DNA of 36,440 bases, taken from positions 1-36,440 of the IMG/VR virus record IMGVR_UViG_3300049825_000251; one strand, 5' to 3'. Shown here in pieces: positions 7,101 through 16,519 of this stretch (positions are counted from its first letter, which is position 1; every line of letters begins with the position of its first letter). The DNA is from a virus. The notes under the pieces are model-generated. The model was not told where the DNA came from. It saw only the letters and a program-made list of their open reading frames with translations, and did not search any database. A program made the translations under genes and the position numbers.

Positions 7101-8834
7101 AAAAGTTATTATGCCAAGTTTATGCGCTTGTATAGTACACCCAATGTGGGTAACATCTTAGTTGCTGGTGGGCTCACTGCCACAGACTTAGATGGTGTAG
7201 TAAGCGAGTATCCAGTAACTGTACAATGGAGCCAAGCGTTTGGACTTAATCAGGCACCGCTAACATGGCAACCAACAGTGACCAATGTGGCCAACCAATT
7301 AGAGATTCCGCTGCGTGGTGGTGTAGTAGATGCGTTCCCTTGTAATGGACAGTTGTTCTTGTGCAGTGTATGGGACACTGTGGTGTTCAGTCCAATCAAC
7401 TATGCAACTACCTCAACACCTATCCTGGGTGTGCGTCTTGCTAATCAGGGTCGTGGCATGCTTACTGCCAACTGCTGGGCCAACACTGACAAGTTAGTGT
7501 ACGGCATTGATGCTCGTGACATCTGGGTATTCAATGGACAAGACTTTCAAGGACTTGGCAACCAGCGTGTTAAGAATTGGTTCTTTGATCAATTGGATCA
7601 GAAGTTTGTTGATCGTGTGTTCATGGATACTAACACACAGAAGAATCAGATTGAGATTTACTATCCAACTCGACCTCCAGTCATAAGTGACATTAGTATT
7701 ACTTCTACTGCTGGTTTGTTTAAAAGCAGTTACGCTCCTGGTTACCCTGGTGGGCCAATGCACGACAACCTAAGCGTAGTGTTGTCAGGTACAGAATTAG
7801 GCACAGGTAGTATCTCTGGTTATACTGGTGGCCCCACAACTTATTATGTGGTTGACAGTTATATAGCGGATGGCTTTGTTTACTTTCAACTCAGCACAAC
7901 TCCAACAGGAGAAGGAGTCTCAACCACAGTGGGCACAGTAACAGGTGTTGCATTTGAATTTGTCAGCAGTGGTGTGCCCAACATGATGTTGAGTTATCGT
8001 TATGATTTGGATTGTTTCAATCCACCACGCCAGGTACAAGCCGCAACAATGAGTACAGAAAGTCCATACTGGAGCAGTAGTGAATGGCATTATGAAGTGT
8101 CAGGCACTAATATCATTGGCACAGGCACAGGTGCTCGCTTTAACATACAGAATCAGACTTCAGTGCAGTATGCTGGTAACCCAACTCCTAACAGTAGAGG
8201 CACAGGATATAGTGTAGGTGATACCATTCTGATACTGGGCAGTGACTTAGCAGGAGAGACACCTGTGAATGACGCAGTTGTCACAGTTGCAAGTATTGAT
8301 TCAGGTGGTAGAATAGCCACGGTTACCGTGTCAGGTACGCCATTAGCAGCCTGGGTTTACAATGACGGGGCTCGTGGCATTGTGTATGCTCGTGGCCTTA
8401 CTGATAGACAATTGGTTCAGAAGGATGACGGCTATAACTTCCTGGGCCCACAAACTCGTGAATATTCTATCAGCAGTTTCTTTCGTAGAGACAACTTAAA
8501 ACTATTGCCAGACTATAGTGGCAAGTTATTGGTGCATAGACTATTACCAGAAGTTGTGAACTTGAACAAAGCAGGTTTACCAATCAATGAAGAGTCAGCA
8601 CCAACGCGAGTAGGCAGTGTTGATATAAAAGTGCGTGGTGCCAACTCAGTAGGTCAAGCACCGCTACAAACAACTGCTGAAACAATGGCAACCAACACTG
8701 ACTATCCTTGGGTTCAGATTACACAGAATGCACATCGTGTCAACAGTTTAACTATCAGCAACAGTTCTACCACAAACATCTGGATGTGTTCAGCAACCAC
8801 ATGGCAGTATACACAAACAGAGGATGACAGATAA
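4101..8834 (+). CDS. Large modular tail protein, nozzle/stabilisation-like (1577 aa)
   Basis: Starts at GTG with AAGGAG ten bases upstream. Three regions are visible. The N-terminus (about 1-160) includes [16 protein letters not shown], the opening typical of podovirus tail stabilisation/nozzle proteins. Residues about 167-870 are an array of beta-sandwich-like modules, with a core of GY-x-x-PT-x-Y-x-I, then TNG, then TTF-x-L, seen seven times. From about 990 a propeller-like region resumes, with QWSQAF, LPLRGG-like turns and DIWVFNG; another copy of the module core lies near nt 7820. This order resembles P22 gp10/T7 gp12-type hubs with an inserted array of surface domains. It probably sits at the tail tip; receptor binding by the inserted modules is inferred. 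Stop TAA overlaps the next ATG as TAATG. Confidence 0.7.
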   Translation: MAQTKKAFDEVRVPFQKMTFSPDVPSTALGPNEYNSGENIETDVRGVRSVAGDETVLPTVPGTPTFVSGGYRQPMPGSLNDFYFVTANTEGEWWADNGEGDYVDITPAGGVGVYTQAQNITEAWNGTVPFFNDEQNPPLFWPDFTGNSFEILSADSSAGTSTLTFINQADSLEGVRIADHTGTFSYTNSAPLKAGQKVTISGVNTNTEQPVLHAVTIVGTAGEFSCDNYLGPVEFTGSISGTTLTVTAVASGVIYGGQVLTGSGVTAGTKITGFLTGSSTGPGTWTVDTSQTTASTTITGVRETGLTIGQGIQVSGTGTLTSQTISGVTVAGNAGEFRAVTTTLTALAITGTAGQFSCAATTLVVGQTVTISGINTGSGSITGYTNPTAYIISVTNGTTTFTLRTTNNIALVTTAGTTTGLTAKKATTLTPGQSVTISGTITNTPTAVSTVSIVGNAGEFSCAATTISVGQRLTITGSITNTPTVLTGVVITGTAGEFSCTASSLQVGQTLVIDGVLGGTGTIANYVAPTSYLIGATNGSTTFTLTSLTGAAIATTAGTPTGLTYTVSIPAILNYNNPSEYFISATDGSTTFTIQTTDGLTVTTQGGTPTGLVYTLQIPSISGYTNPTNYIIAATDGTTSFTLIQVIAGVPTAVTTTGGVPTGIVFTALTSSITGYVSPTTYYISATNGGTAFTLEKDFTLTSVAIADSMGNFTCTFSQTLEVDQIVNMSGVIGGTGSIDGYSNPSNYYIITTNGTTAFQLSDSKGGTPLTTTAGTPTGLTYRITAPLVTTGGATSGLTFAIRRPSISGYVDPTTYYILQTNGVTTFQLSATFGGAPVTTSAGIISGLSFVYTPFAVGQDILVRGIVPTGFRGTRTVTDVTQSSVSYSGSTAGPITVSGCVSDTLPLLQMYSNQLPSDIYDIAYLSPNLQQITLSSTLAVPPYAPGDFIVISGVNSYFNGTFKVADSTEDTIDYYAVPGAGYPGGGSVAPKYAWNYNPNWKSYYAKFMRLYSTPNVGNILVAGGLTATDLDGVVSEYPVTVQWSQAFGLNQAPLTWQPTVTNVANQLEIPLRGGVVDAFPCNGQLFLCSVWDTVVFSPINYATTSTPILGVRLANQGRGMLTANCWANTDKLVYGIDARDIWVFNGQDFQGLGNQRVKNWFFDQLDQKFVDRVFMDTNTQKNQIEIYYPTRPPVISDISITSTAGLFKSSYAPGYPGGPMHDNLSVVLSGTELGTGSISGYTGGPTTYYVVDSYIADGFVYFQLSTTPTGEGVSTTVGTVTGVAFEFVSSGVPNMMLSYRYDLDCFNPPRQVQAATMSTESPYWSSSEWHYEVSGTNIIGTGTGARFNIQNQTSVQYAGNPTPNSRGTGYSVGDTILILGSDLAGETPVNDAVVTVASIDSGGRIATVTVSGTPLAAWVYNDGARGIVYARGLTDRQLVQKDDGYNFLGPQTREYSISSFFRRDNLKLLPDYSGKLLVHRLLPEVVNLNKAGLPINEESAPTRVGSVDIKVRGANSVGQAPLQTTAETMATNTDYPWVQITQNAHRVNSLTISNSSTTNIWMCSATTWQYTQTEDDR
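4797..5006 (+). repeat. Type II virion module in the 1577-aa protein
   Basis: Encodes a ~68-aa segment whose core reads [12 protein letters not shown] and ends STTITG. A close relative is in the fibre at about 34150-34360 and a looser one in the head-tail adaptor at about 29752-29970. See the finding on shared modules. Confidence 0.65.
5140..6660 (+). repeat. Array of type I virion modules (coding)
   Basis: Tandem, diverged protein-level repeats of roughly 50-80 aa. The core is [15 protein letters not shown] then TTFTL, followed by a TTAGTPTGL-like turn; some copies are preceded by a GEFSC...GQ-V-ISG strand. Core copies lie near 5235, 5675, 5820, 5960, 6120, 6320 and 6525. Confidence 0.8.
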
Positions 8835-9754
8835 TGGCTAAGTTTCCAGTTGAAGTCAGTGACAAGGAAGGCATCGTTGATGCTGTCAACTATGTGCTTA
8901 GTGGACCAGCAGGCTTAGGACAAAACTTTGCTGGCTTCAGTAGTTTTACACCAGCCTGGTTAACGGGCAACTTCCGTGTGCCGTACAGTCTATCACTTTT
9001 TAGTGACACAGCAAAGACGCTGTTTAATACGCCAGCCAGACTGTATGTACCACCCATTGATCTAATAACAAGTGAGATGCTGGACGGTAGAACATTTAAG
9101 TTTACATTTGCCAAACCACAAGCCACAGCACCGTTTGCCTTAGGTAATGGTATTAGTATTGCAGGTGTCAACAGTTGGTACAATGATTCCTACGCCACAA
9201 TTGGCGTTACCAAATGTACCACAACTTATGTTATTGTTAGAACAGGCAGTTCATATACAGTACAGAATTCTGCCAGTGGTGGTACAGTAAGTTTAGTTAC
9301 TGGCACAAGTTTTAACTCAACTGATTGTAATGCTCGTGTCACTGTTACAGGTGGAACTGATAGAGTATTCATAAGTGCTCAGTTGGACAGCACTGTGAGT
9401 TATACTGCCAGTTCATTTCCAGCACTATTAAACTACACAGTGGCCGTGAACCGTTACAAAGGTACGCCCAACAATAATCCTACCAATCCAGACTTTGTGT
9501 TTGAGTTTGATGAAACAGTTGCAGCCAAGACTTATATCAGAGATGGACTAACTTATTCTGGCACGCTGCCTTTAATTGAAACAGTATTCACTTCAATATT
9601 AGACACGCCCGCCCCAGGATTTTATTGGTATATACTTGAAGTTAAGTTTCAATTTAACACGCACCTGACAGGTACTTCCAAAGTATCAAACGGACAAGCA
9701 ACAACTGACTTATTGGCATTGAGAAGTTTAAGCGCACAAGTGGTTAAACAATAA
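8834..9754 (+). CDS. Unknown virion-associated protein, 306 aa
   Basis: TAATG overlap with the large tail gene indicates coupled translation and a shared structure. The product begins [20 protein letters not shown] with a helix-like N-terminus, followed by a Thr/Ser/Val-rich, probably all-beta body and no membrane segment. A segment FALGNGISIAGVNSWYND resembles the [10 protein letters not shown] strand-turn of the neighbouring tail protein, hinting that the two share a beta-domain type. Position suggests a tail accessory or fibre-anchoring protein; the family is not recognised. Confidence 0.65.
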   Translation: MAKFPVEVSDKEGIVDAVNYVLSGPAGLGQNFAGFSSFTPAWLTGNFRVPYSLSLFSDTAKTLFNTPARLYVPPIDLITSEMLDGRTFKFTFAKPQATAPFALGNGISIAGVNSWYNDSYATIGVTKCTTTYVIVRTGSSYTVQNSASGGTVSLVTGTSFNSTDCNARVTVTGGTDRVFISAQLDSTVSYTASSFPALLNYTVAVNRYKGTPNNNPTNPDFVFEFDETVAAKTYIRDGLTYSGTLPLIETVFTSILDTPAPGFYWYILEVKFQFNTHLTGTSKVSNGQATTDLLALRSLSAQVVKQ

Positions 9755-9767
9755 TAAAGGAATAGCA

Positions 9768-10769
9768 ATGAACGGCATTAATCAACTAACACAAGTTTTC
9801 CCAGAACCCTTACTTAAAACTGTAAGCGATTACATTGACACAGTACCATGGAAGTATGGATGGGCAAGTAATCGTAGTTTTGAATTTACACATTGGAATC
9901 ATAGTTTCGCCAAGGGCTCACCAGAGAACGGTTTAGACATTAGCGATAACTTACCAGAACCTATATTGCGTGCCTGGAATCATCTTAAAGTAAACTACCT
10001 TGGCGACCAGACACTACTGCGCTGTTATACCAACAGTCACACTTATGGCGTAGAAGGTTATCCACACACTGACTCAAAGCGAGCAGAAGATAATACCATT
10101 GTTGTTTACATGAACAAAGAATGGCGTCGTGAGTGGGGCGGTGAAACCACAGTGTATGATGGTGATACTATTATTCATGCTGAGTTACCAAAGTATAATA
10201 AGGGACTTATCTTTCCAGGAGCAGCAGTGCATCAAGCAAGAAGCGTAACAAGAGTATGTCCAGCACAACGAATCACACTGATGTTTAAGTTTGCACCTCG
10301 TGGTTGTGATGTTCAGCGTGACAATATTCAGCGAGCACTTGAAGCAGTAGGTGCAGATAAGATTAAACACAGCGGTCGTCACTTACAAACACACCTACTT
10401 AATGTATACGATATATTAAAGGCAGCAGGTTATGGACCAGCCATATGTGGAGCAGGCGGCTTACACAGCATCTTTGGAACCAATGCGTTTACACAGCAAA
10501 CACTTGGTGCAGAGCATAGAGACATTGTGGTTAAAATCATTGGTGAATCAGCAACTGGTTTAGTAGAGTTGTTTAGAGATATCAAGCGTCCTGCTACATT
10601 AGAAGCAGCCTTAAAGGCAAACACAACAACAGTCGCTACCAATGATGGCAAGCAACTGACGCTGACTCAAGATGAACTAAATAGTTTATGCGCCATTGAA
10701 GCGGCAAATCTCAGCGACCAAAAGTGCTTGAAGAAATATCCCCTTCTAAAAGCCAAGTTCAAAGGATAA
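9768..10769 (+). CDS. 2OG-Fe(II) oxygenase fused to HD-like (DUF6817-like) domain, 333 aa
   Basis: Preceded by AAAGGA. The N-terminal half is a prolyl-4-hydroxylase-like dioxygenase: facial-triad residues H100 and D102 in GYPHTDS, H155 in PGAAVHQARS, and R168 (QRITLMF) as candidate 2-oxoglutarate anchor, with WGGETTVYDG between. These enzymes use Fe(II), O2 and 2-oxoglutarate to hydroxylate proteins or other substrates. The C-terminal half carries HSGRHLQTHLLNVYDIL and GLHSIFGTNAF (H201, H209, H233), the pattern of HD-hydrolase-like DUF6817 domains known in marine phages. Both domains look intact. The gene lies between tail genes and one base before a Gly/Asp/Ala-repeat gene, so a virion-protein substrate is possible (inference). 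Confidence 0.85.
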   Translation: MNGINQLTQVFPEPLLKTVSDYIDTVPWKYGWASNRSFEFTHWNHSFAKGSPENGLDISDNLPEPILRAWNHLKVNYLGDQTLLRCYTNSHTYGVEGYPHTDSKRAEDNTIVVYMNKEWRREWGGETTVYDGDTIIHAELPKYNKGLIFPGAAVHQARSVTRVCPAQRITLMFKFAPRGCDVQRDNIQRALEAVGADKIKHSGRHLQTHLLNVYDILKAAGYGPAICGAGGLHSIFGTNAFTQQTLGAEHRDIVVKIIGESATGLVELFRDIKRPATLEAALKANTTTVATNDGKQLTLTQDELNSLCAIEAANLSDQKCLKKYPLLKAKFKG

Positions 10770-10770
10770 C

Positions 10771-12096
10771 ATGAAAAAACAAAACTCCAAACACATAGAC
10801 TTCAGCAGCCTAAGCGATGCTGATCTCGCCAGATTAGCCCAGGCACTTGAATCTCGTGGGCATGGTACTGATACCATCTTAGCACACATTAACCCAGAAG
10901 AAGCCCAGGTCCTAAAAGCCCGTGGTGGTTCAGGTACTATCAATCCTGCTACAGGACTGCGTCAATTTGATGGCGATGGAGGTGGTGATGGAGGTGGTGG
11001 TGATGGAGGTGGTGGTGATGGAGGTGGTGGCGACGGCGGAGGTGGTGATGGCGGAGCAGGTGATGGCGGAGCAGGTGATGGCGGAGCAGGTGATGGAGCA
11101 GGTGGCGATGCTGGCGCAGGTGATGCTGGAGCAGGTGATGGCGGAGCAGGTGATGCTGGTGATGCTGGTGATGCTGGAGCAGGTGATGCTGGAGCAGGTG
11201 ATGCAGGTGATGCAGGTGATGCAGGTGATGCTGGTGATGCTGGTGATGCTGGTGATGCTGGTGATGCAGCAGATGCAGCAGATAGTGATGCAGCAGACGC
11301 AGCAGATAGTGATGCAGCAGACGCAGCAGATAGTGATGCAGCAGATAGTGATGCAGCAGACGCAGCAGATAGTGATGCAGCAGACGCAGCAGATAGTGAT
11401 GCAGCAGATAGTGATGCTGATAGTGACGCAGATGCTGATAGTGATGCTGATAGTGATGCTGACGCTGATGCTGACGCAGATGCCGACGCCGATGCTGACG
11501 CTGATGCTGATGCTGATGCTGATGCTGACGCTGATGATGGGGATGATGGGGATGATGGTGATGACGGGGATGATGGGGATGCCGGAGATGGCGGCGGAGA
11601 TGGCGGCGGAGATGGCGTAGTTACTCCAGTAGATCCAACCAAACCAGTATTGCCAATTAATGCACCTACACCCTGGGTTGGCAAAGGTCAAGGCCTAAAT
11701 CCTGGAATGATTGAATCAACTCCATTCTATCACAATGCTGGTCCAGGACAAGCCAAGTACTATTGGGGCTCACACCCTTTCCAGGAAGGTCCTACATTCA
11801 ATGCTGAAAGTTGGAACAATGTTCCTGGTGCACCAGCACAGGGTTTTGGGCAGGGACAAATGGCACAGCCAATGACCAGTCAGCAACTTATTAATTCATT
11901 AAGTCAGATGAGTCCATTCCAACCAGGTGTAACACCAGGCTTTAATCAACAGCAGCCAGCAATGCAACAACGGCCAGCCCCAATGCCAATGCCTGGCCCA
12001 CAACCAGTACAGGGTTTTAATCCAAGTCAACTACAAAGTATGACACAAGAACAATTAAATGCGTTGATACAAAACGCTCAACAGGGTGGTCAGTAA
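10771..12096 (+). CDS. Acidic Gly/Asp/Ala-repeat virion protein, 441 aa
   Basis: Starts one base after the oxygenase stop with AAAGGA upstream. Residues 1-65 form a short helical head ending GGSGTINPATGLRQF, a motif I know from small phage internal or tail proteins. Residues about 68-285 are low complexity in ordered blocks: GGGGD, then GGAGD, then collagen-like GDA triplets, then DAADS, then alternating DAD, then DDG. The remainder is Pro/Gln/Met-rich (QQQPAMQQRPAPMPMPGP). The middle is extremely acidic and probably disordered or calcium-binding. Function unknown; an internal or surface virion component is likely from context. The long open frames on the other strand here are by-products of the repeats. 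Confidence 0.75.
   Translation: MKKQNSKHIDFSSLSDADLARLAQALESRGHGTDTILAHINPEEAQVLKARGGSGTINPATGLRQFDGDGGGDGGGGDGGGGDGGGGDGGGGDGGAGDGGAGDGGAGDGAGGDAGAGDAGAGDGGAGDAGDAGDAGAGDAGAGDAGDAGDAGDAGDAGDAGDAGDAADAADSDAADAADSDAADAADSDAADSDAADAADSDAADAADSDAADSDADSDADADSDADSDADADADADADADADADADADADADADDGDDGDDGDDGDDGDAGDGGGDGGGDGVVTPVDPTKPVLPINAPTPWVGKGQGLNPGMIESTPFYHNAGPGQAKYYWGSHPFQEGPTFNAESWNNVPGAPAQGFGQGQMAQPMTSQQLINSLSQMSPFQPGVTPGFNQQQPAMQQRPAPMPMPGPQPVQGFNPSQLQSMTQEQLNALIQNAQQGGQ
10971..11620 (+). repeat. Coding simple-sequence repeat tract (GAT/GCN/GGN)
   Basis: Imperfect direct repeats: GGTGATGGAGGTGG units, then GGTGATGCT units, then GCAGATAGTGATGCAGCA units, then GATGCTGAC units, then GATGATGGG units. 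Synonymous drift among units (GAT/GAC, GCT/GCA/GCC) suggests old, selected repeats. The tract is prone to copy-number change and assembly collapse. Confidence 0.9.
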
Positions 12097-12104
12097 CCCT
12101 TAGG

Positions 12105-12110
12105 TAAATA
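12105..12110 (+). promoter_or_regulatory. TAAATA element 3, before the internal-protein genes
   Basis: Context TAGGTAAATAACCA, 23 bases before the ATG at 12134; AAGGAA lies between, so a normal leader is expected. Confidence 0.35.
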
Positions 12111-12133
12111 ACCAATGATAAGGAAACTATAAT

Positions 12134-12898
12134 ATGAGTTTATTCGGAGATTTATTTGGGGGTCCAACAACAGACACTTCAAGCACAGTCAACTATATGC
12201 CGCAACAGATAGAAGACATTAATAGAACCAATGAGTTCAGACACGGAACTGTATTGCCACAGTTTCAGAATGTGATGAACGAACTGGGCAATCAATATGC
12301 CGGCAGTAGACAAGGTGTATTACAAGCAGGACAAAATCTTGCTGGCGTTGCTGGACAAGCACAAGAGACACAGGGTGGGCTTGGTGAAGGTATGGCTCGA
12401 ATGGGTGCTCAAGGCTTATCAAGTTTGTTTAGTCCACAGTATGCACAAACACAATTACAAGCCGCACTTGCTCCAGGGCAAGCACAGTATCAACAAAACA
12501 TTGCTAACCAAGGTGCTAACTTTGGTGGCGCTGGACAGTTGGGTAGTGCTCGTCAAGCATTAGCAGGACAACAACTTGCTGGACAAAACGAAGCAAATCA
12601 ATTTAACACAGCAGCAAACCTAATGCAACAGATTGAAGGACAGCGTCAACAAGTTGGTCAATACATGACAGGCACAGGTCTTAACGCAATGGATCAATCA
12701 GTACGCAACGCACAAATGGGCGTTCAGGCTGCACAACTTCCATATCAAGGTGCAAGTATGTTTGCAAGAGATATGTATGGTATGCCTGCTGGCGCTTATA
12801 CTGCTCCTTATCCAAGTCAACAAAGTACTACTGGTTCGAGCCAACAGTCTCCAAGCATTGGTGGTATGATTGGTAGCGTGCTGCCATTCTTCTTATAA
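12134..12898 (+). CDS. Gln/Ala/Gly-rich internal virion (DNA ejection) protein, 254 aa
   Basis: SD AAGGAA. Begins MSLFGDLFGG, continues with long helical Gln/Ala-rich segments (for example GQLGSARQALAGQQLAGQ) and ends with a hydrophobic tail GGMIGSVLPFFL. Composition, length and order before the large transglycosylase-bearing protein fit the small ejection proteins of podoviruses (P22 gp7 or T7 gp14 class), which are packaged in the head and form the trans-envelope channel. No sequence-level homology can be claimed by eye. Confidence 0.65.
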   Translation: MSLFGDLFGGPTTDTSSTVNYMPQQIEDINRTNEFRHGTVLPQFQNVMNELGNQYAGSRQGVLQAGQNLAGVAGQAQETQGGLGEGMARMGAQGLSSLFSPQYAQTQLQAALAPGQAQYQQNIANQGANFGGAGQLGSARQALAGQQLAGQNEANQFNTAANLMQQIEGQRQQVGQYMTGTGLNAMDQSVRNAQMGVQAAQLPYQGASMFARDMYGMPAGAYTAPYPSQQSTTGSSQQSPSIGGMIGSVLPFFL

Positions 12899-12908
12899 GG
12901 ATTAAATT

Positions 12909-15653
12909 ATGGCATACGACGAAATGGGAAATTACACAGGGGGCGATGAACAATCGTATGCTCCAGTGGAACCAGTGGCACCTGAACAAAGTGCTGAACA
13001 AAGTCCAAACAGTTATGATCCGTTTGGCAATCCAGTTTATTCTGAATCAGAAGAAGAACGCAGAAAACGCGAAGAAGAAGCACGCCAAAAGGCTGCTGAC
13101 GAAGCAGACAATACAGTTGCGCAGAAACATGAAGTAACTACCTACGCTAATGGTAGCAAAACAGTTAAATCTACACAAGAGATACCTGCTGGACAAGTAG
13201 CGGGTCCAGTACGACCTGGTCAAGAGTCTGCTATCAATCGTGCGCCAATGGATCCTAATCAGGCATACACTGCACGGATGGAAAGTGGCAATAATCCTAA
13301 CATTGGATTACATCAACCAGGCAAAGGCACAGCATATGGTACCTATGGTATCACTGCTCCTGCTTATGCTGACATTCAGAAAGCAAATCCAAAATTTGCA
13401 GGGCGTGCTATTTCAGATTTAACACCTGCTGAACAAGGCGAAGCATTTCAAACGCTACAAGCAGTTAATCAACAACAACTAAGTCGACAGGGCATTGCTC
13501 CTACGCCTGAGAATTCAAGACTTGCACACTTCTTGGGTGCCACAGGTGCAGCAAACTATTTAAAGACAGGACAAATTAGTCCTCAAGCCGCAGCAGCAAA
13601 TGGCGGCTTACAAAAAGCATTACAAATTGCACAACAACGCTTGGCTGGCACAACTGGTCCAGGCTATGGTGAACGAGCAATGGCTGCTGTGGGTCGTGGT
13701 GTCAATGCAATGATGCCTTCAGCACAAGCAGGTGAAGTGCCACAGCAGCCAGCAGGTGCAGGGCGTGGAAATTATGGTATGCCACAAGCACAACCAGGTC
13801 CAGGTGTACAAGTAGCCACAGGTTACGGTGTTCAAGGTACACCAGGTCCAGTCAATCCAGAACAAGGCTATCCAGACGATAGCGTTATTAACGATCAGGC
13901 AGCACAAAATGAACAACGCCAACAAGCACCCAGCAAATATAGCCTGGCGACAGGCACCGGGGAGCCTGGACTTCGCGGTGGCAATGCATCTCCTATCACA
14001 ACTGATGAAGGCGGATACACACCTGTACAACAAGGAGTGCGTGCCTATCAGGATGCCCAGGATAATCCTCAGGCTCTCATGAAACTTGGGACCAGTGATG
14101 ATCCCACAGTTCCAGACTTTATTAAAGATCGTGCTCGCAATCGTGCTGCTGACCTGATTCAAGATCAGCGTGAAACAAAGAAAGCACAAGACGCATTACA
14201 AACAATGGGTCCTACTGAGATGGCCAAATATCTATCCAGTAAAAAGACAGATGAAACAAGTACTCGTGTTCGTGGTATGTTGTATGCAGTGTTTGGTAAT
14301 AAAGAAATGGCACAACGCGAACTTGATAAGTTGCCTGGCAATGCCAAAGACACTTACACAGTTGGTCCAGATGGTAAGACACCATTGTTACTACAACAAA
14401 ACTCACGCGGTGAGTATGTTAGTGGCTACAATGCAGAAACAGGTGCCAAACTAAGTGACAAAGAATTAATAGCAGCAGGCGCTGGCGTAACTGGTAAAGT
14501 TAATACCAGTATGACATTGGGCTTTGATAAGGAAGGCAATACTATTAGTCACAGCACAAATCCAAATGGACAAATGGTTTGGAAAAATGAATCAACAGGA
14601 CAGCGTTTGCCTGGTGCACCAGAAGGTTATCATACTGGCAAGGATCAGCGTGGGGCCTTAGGTGATCAAGCATTTAAACAAAGCATGACTGCTGATGAGT
14701 CAGAAAATAGAAAACAATTGGCTGCTGGTTTAAAGCCAATGTATACGCCTGAACAAGTACAAGCAAGAGCACAAGCCCGTCGTGATTCAGTAGTAGGCAT
14801 TGGCGCTACTCCTGGTGCTACTCCTGGTGCTACTCCTGGTGCTACAGCGCCATCTGCTCCTGTAGTTCCTGGGAAACAAGCAGCCCCTGAAAATGTTGCT
14901 GCTCCTGTAGTTCCTGAGAAACAAGGAACTCCATTATCTGCAGATTTAGAAACACAAGCACAATCTATTGCTCGCGGTGATGTTAAAATGCCAACAGGCA
15001 TGGGTGCAAGCAATAGACGCAACCAGGCTATTAATAATCGCGTGTTTGAAATCAATCCAAAATACGATCCTACAGTTTATGAGAATCGTGCCAAAACTGA
15101 AAACGCATTCACAACAGGCAAACAAGGCGATGTTGTGCGCAGTATGAATGTGAGTATTGACCACTTGGATAGTTTACAACAAGCCGCTAATGAATTAAAG
15201 AACGGTCAGACTCCATTGTTTAATGATATTGCACAACGCTATGCACAAGCAACTGGTCAGGCTGCTCCTAAGAACTTTGATGCTCTTAAGACCCTGGTAG
15301 GTAGTGAAGTTGCCAAAGCGATTCAAGGTGGCGCAACAGCACTTGGTGATCGTGAAGAAATTCGTCAAGAGATCAGTCGCACTGGTAGCCCACAACAGTT
15401 GGCAGGCGTCATGGACAAGTATCAACACTTGTTGGCTGGACAAATGAGTGGACTTAAAACACAGTACTCAAGTGGTGGTGGTACTCGTTGGGATAACAAA
15501 GTAAATCCAAGAACTAAAGAGATCATGGATAAGATTGAAGCAGAGAAAACTGCTGCTCGCCCAGCAGGAGGTTTACCAGCAGCCTATGAAGATAAGAATA
15601 AAGAGCAACGCTATCAAGACTACTTGAAAAAGCGTAGTCAAGGAATTCAATAA
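12909..15653 (+). CDS. Internal virion protein with lytic transglycosylase-like domain, 914 aa
   Basis: Residues about 45-70 are a charged helix. Residues about 116-235 carry the transglycosylase pattern: RMESGNNPNIG with E125 as candidate catalytic glutamate, followed by GTAYGTYGITAPAYADI (the usual AAGLYQIT position) and a C-terminal FLGATGAANYL helix. Lytic transglycosylases cut the MurNAc-GlcNAc bond; in short-tailed phages such domains sit in ejected proteins and open the cell wall during entry. A long Gln/Pro-rich linker and a GATPGATPGATP run (about 635-645) precede a helical C-terminal domain. No separate endolysin gene was found, so this may be the only murein-cutting enzyme. TAATG overlap with the next gene. 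Confidence 0.75.
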   Translation: MAYDEMGNYTGGDEQSYAPVEPVAPEQSAEQSPNSYDPFGNPVYSESEEERRKREEEARQKAADEADNTVAQKHEVTTYANGSKTVKSTQEIPAGQVAGPVRPGQESAINRAPMDPNQAYTARMESGNNPNIGLHQPGKGTAYGTYGITAPAYADIQKANPKFAGRAISDLTPAEQGEAFQTLQAVNQQQLSRQGIAPTPENSRLAHFLGATGAANYLKTGQISPQAAAANGGLQKALQIAQQRLAGTTGPGYGERAMAAVGRGVNAMMPSAQAGEVPQQPAGAGRGNYGMPQAQPGPGVQVATGYGVQGTPGPVNPEQGYPDDSVINDQAAQNEQRQQAPSKYSLATGTGEPGLRGGNASPITTDEGGYTPVQQGVRAYQDAQDNPQALMKLGTSDDPTVPDFIKDRARNRAADLIQDQRETKKAQDALQTMGPTEMAKYLSSKKTDETSTRVRGMLYAVFGNKEMAQRELDKLPGNAKDTYTVGPDGKTPLLLQQNSRGEYVSGYNAETGAKLSDKELIAAGAGVTGKVNTSMTLGFDKEGNTISHSTNPNGQMVWKNESTGQRLPGAPEGYHTGKDQRGALGDQAFKQSMTADESENRKQLAAGLKPMYTPEQVQARAQARRDSVVGIGATPGATPGATPGATAPSAPVVPGKQAAPENVAAPVVPEKQGTPLSADLETQAQSIARGDVKMPTGMGASNRRNQAINNRVFEINPKYDPTVYENRAKTENAFTTGKQGDVVRSMNVSIDHLDSLQQAANELKNGQTPLFNDIAQRYAQATGQAAPKNFDALKTLVGSEVAKAIQGGATALGDREEIRQEISRTGSPQQLAGVMDKYQHLLAGQMSGLKTQYSSGGGTRWDNKVNPRTKEIMDKIEAEKTAARPAGGLPAAYEDKNKEQRYQDYLKKRSQGIQ

Positions 15654-16510
15654 TGGCAGATCTAACTCCAGAACAAGAAGCAGAAGAATTTGAATTTAGA
15701 GCCCGGGCAGAGGAAGAGGCCAAGGCTCGCCAAACGGCTGCTAACAATACTTCAGCGAATCCAGCAGTAGCAGAAGACCCAAGCCTATTGACTAAAGCAG
15801 TTGGTGCAGGACAAGTTGCTTATAATTTAGCATCAGAACATCCAGTAGCAGCAGGTTTAGCAGCAACAGGTGCAGCAAGTGCTCTAAGTAAAGTTCCTTA
15901 TGTTGGTCCAGCCATACAAAAAATGGCAGGAGCAGTTGTGCCTACATCCATTAAAACTATTGCAGGTGCTATTCCAAATGCAATGTCTAATTGGGCAGGT
16001 AGTATTGCTGGGGCTGACGCACAGACTTTACAAAAATTACAATCTACTGCATTACAATATAGTAAACAAAATTTACCAGTGCCACAAGATGTTGCCAATG
16101 GCATTCAGAATTTATCACAAAAATTATATCCTCAATCTGCAGGTCCAGTAGCACCCACAGCAGCACCAGTAGGTCCAGCAGCAGGTCCAGTTAATCCAAT
16201 GGCTGCTGAACAAGGACTTGCAAGTAGAGTTAAACAAACAGCCGCACAACGCATTACTGGTTTAATGCCAAGTATGGGTGAAGCACTTGGCGCCGCAGGT
16301 AGAATGGCTGGCCGTGTTATGGGTCCAGCAAGTTTGGCATTACAAACAACAGACCTGGGCCCGCAAACTCCTCAGGTAGGACGCATGAGAGGCAGCGAGA
16401 TAAATCCTATGAGTGGCAAGCCTTGGACTCCAACAGAAATTCGAGCCTATTCAGCAAATCCCGGCATGTACGATCAAGCATATTTGCAACGCCCACAATT
16501 ACCAAGATAA
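15653..16510 (+). CDS. Ala-rich putative internal virion protein, 285 aa
   Basis: Coupled to the transglycosylase gene by TAATG. The N-terminus is a charged helix (EQEAEEFEFRARAEEEAKAR); the middle has long Ala/Gly/Val stretches around residues 60-115 that could be amphipathic or membrane-inserting; the C-terminus ends in a Pro-rich PYDQ-like tail. Third member of a gene trio whose order matches ejection-protein clusters. No family recognised. Confidence 0.6.
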   Translation: MADLTPEQEAEEFEFRARAEEEAKARQTAANNTSANPAVAEDPSLLTKAVGAGQVAYNLASEHPVAAGLAATGAASALSKVPYVGPAIQKMAGAVVPTSIKTIAGAIPNAMSNWAGSIAGADAQTLQKLQSTALQYSKQNLPVPQDVANGIQNLSQKLYPQSAGPVAPTAAPVGPAAGPVNPMAAEQGLASRVKQTAAQRITGLMPSMGEALGAAGRMAGRVMGPASLALQTTDLGPQTPQVGRMRGSEINPMSGKPWTPTEIRAYSANPGMYDQAYLQRPQLPR

Positions 16511-16519
16511 GGAACAGCA

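Noticed and set aside
10930-11691. Long open frames of 232-253 codons in another plus frame and on the minus strand
   Set aside because: They are low-complexity shadows created by GAT/GCN/GGN repeats in the real acidic repeat gene and have no ribosome sites or neighbours.
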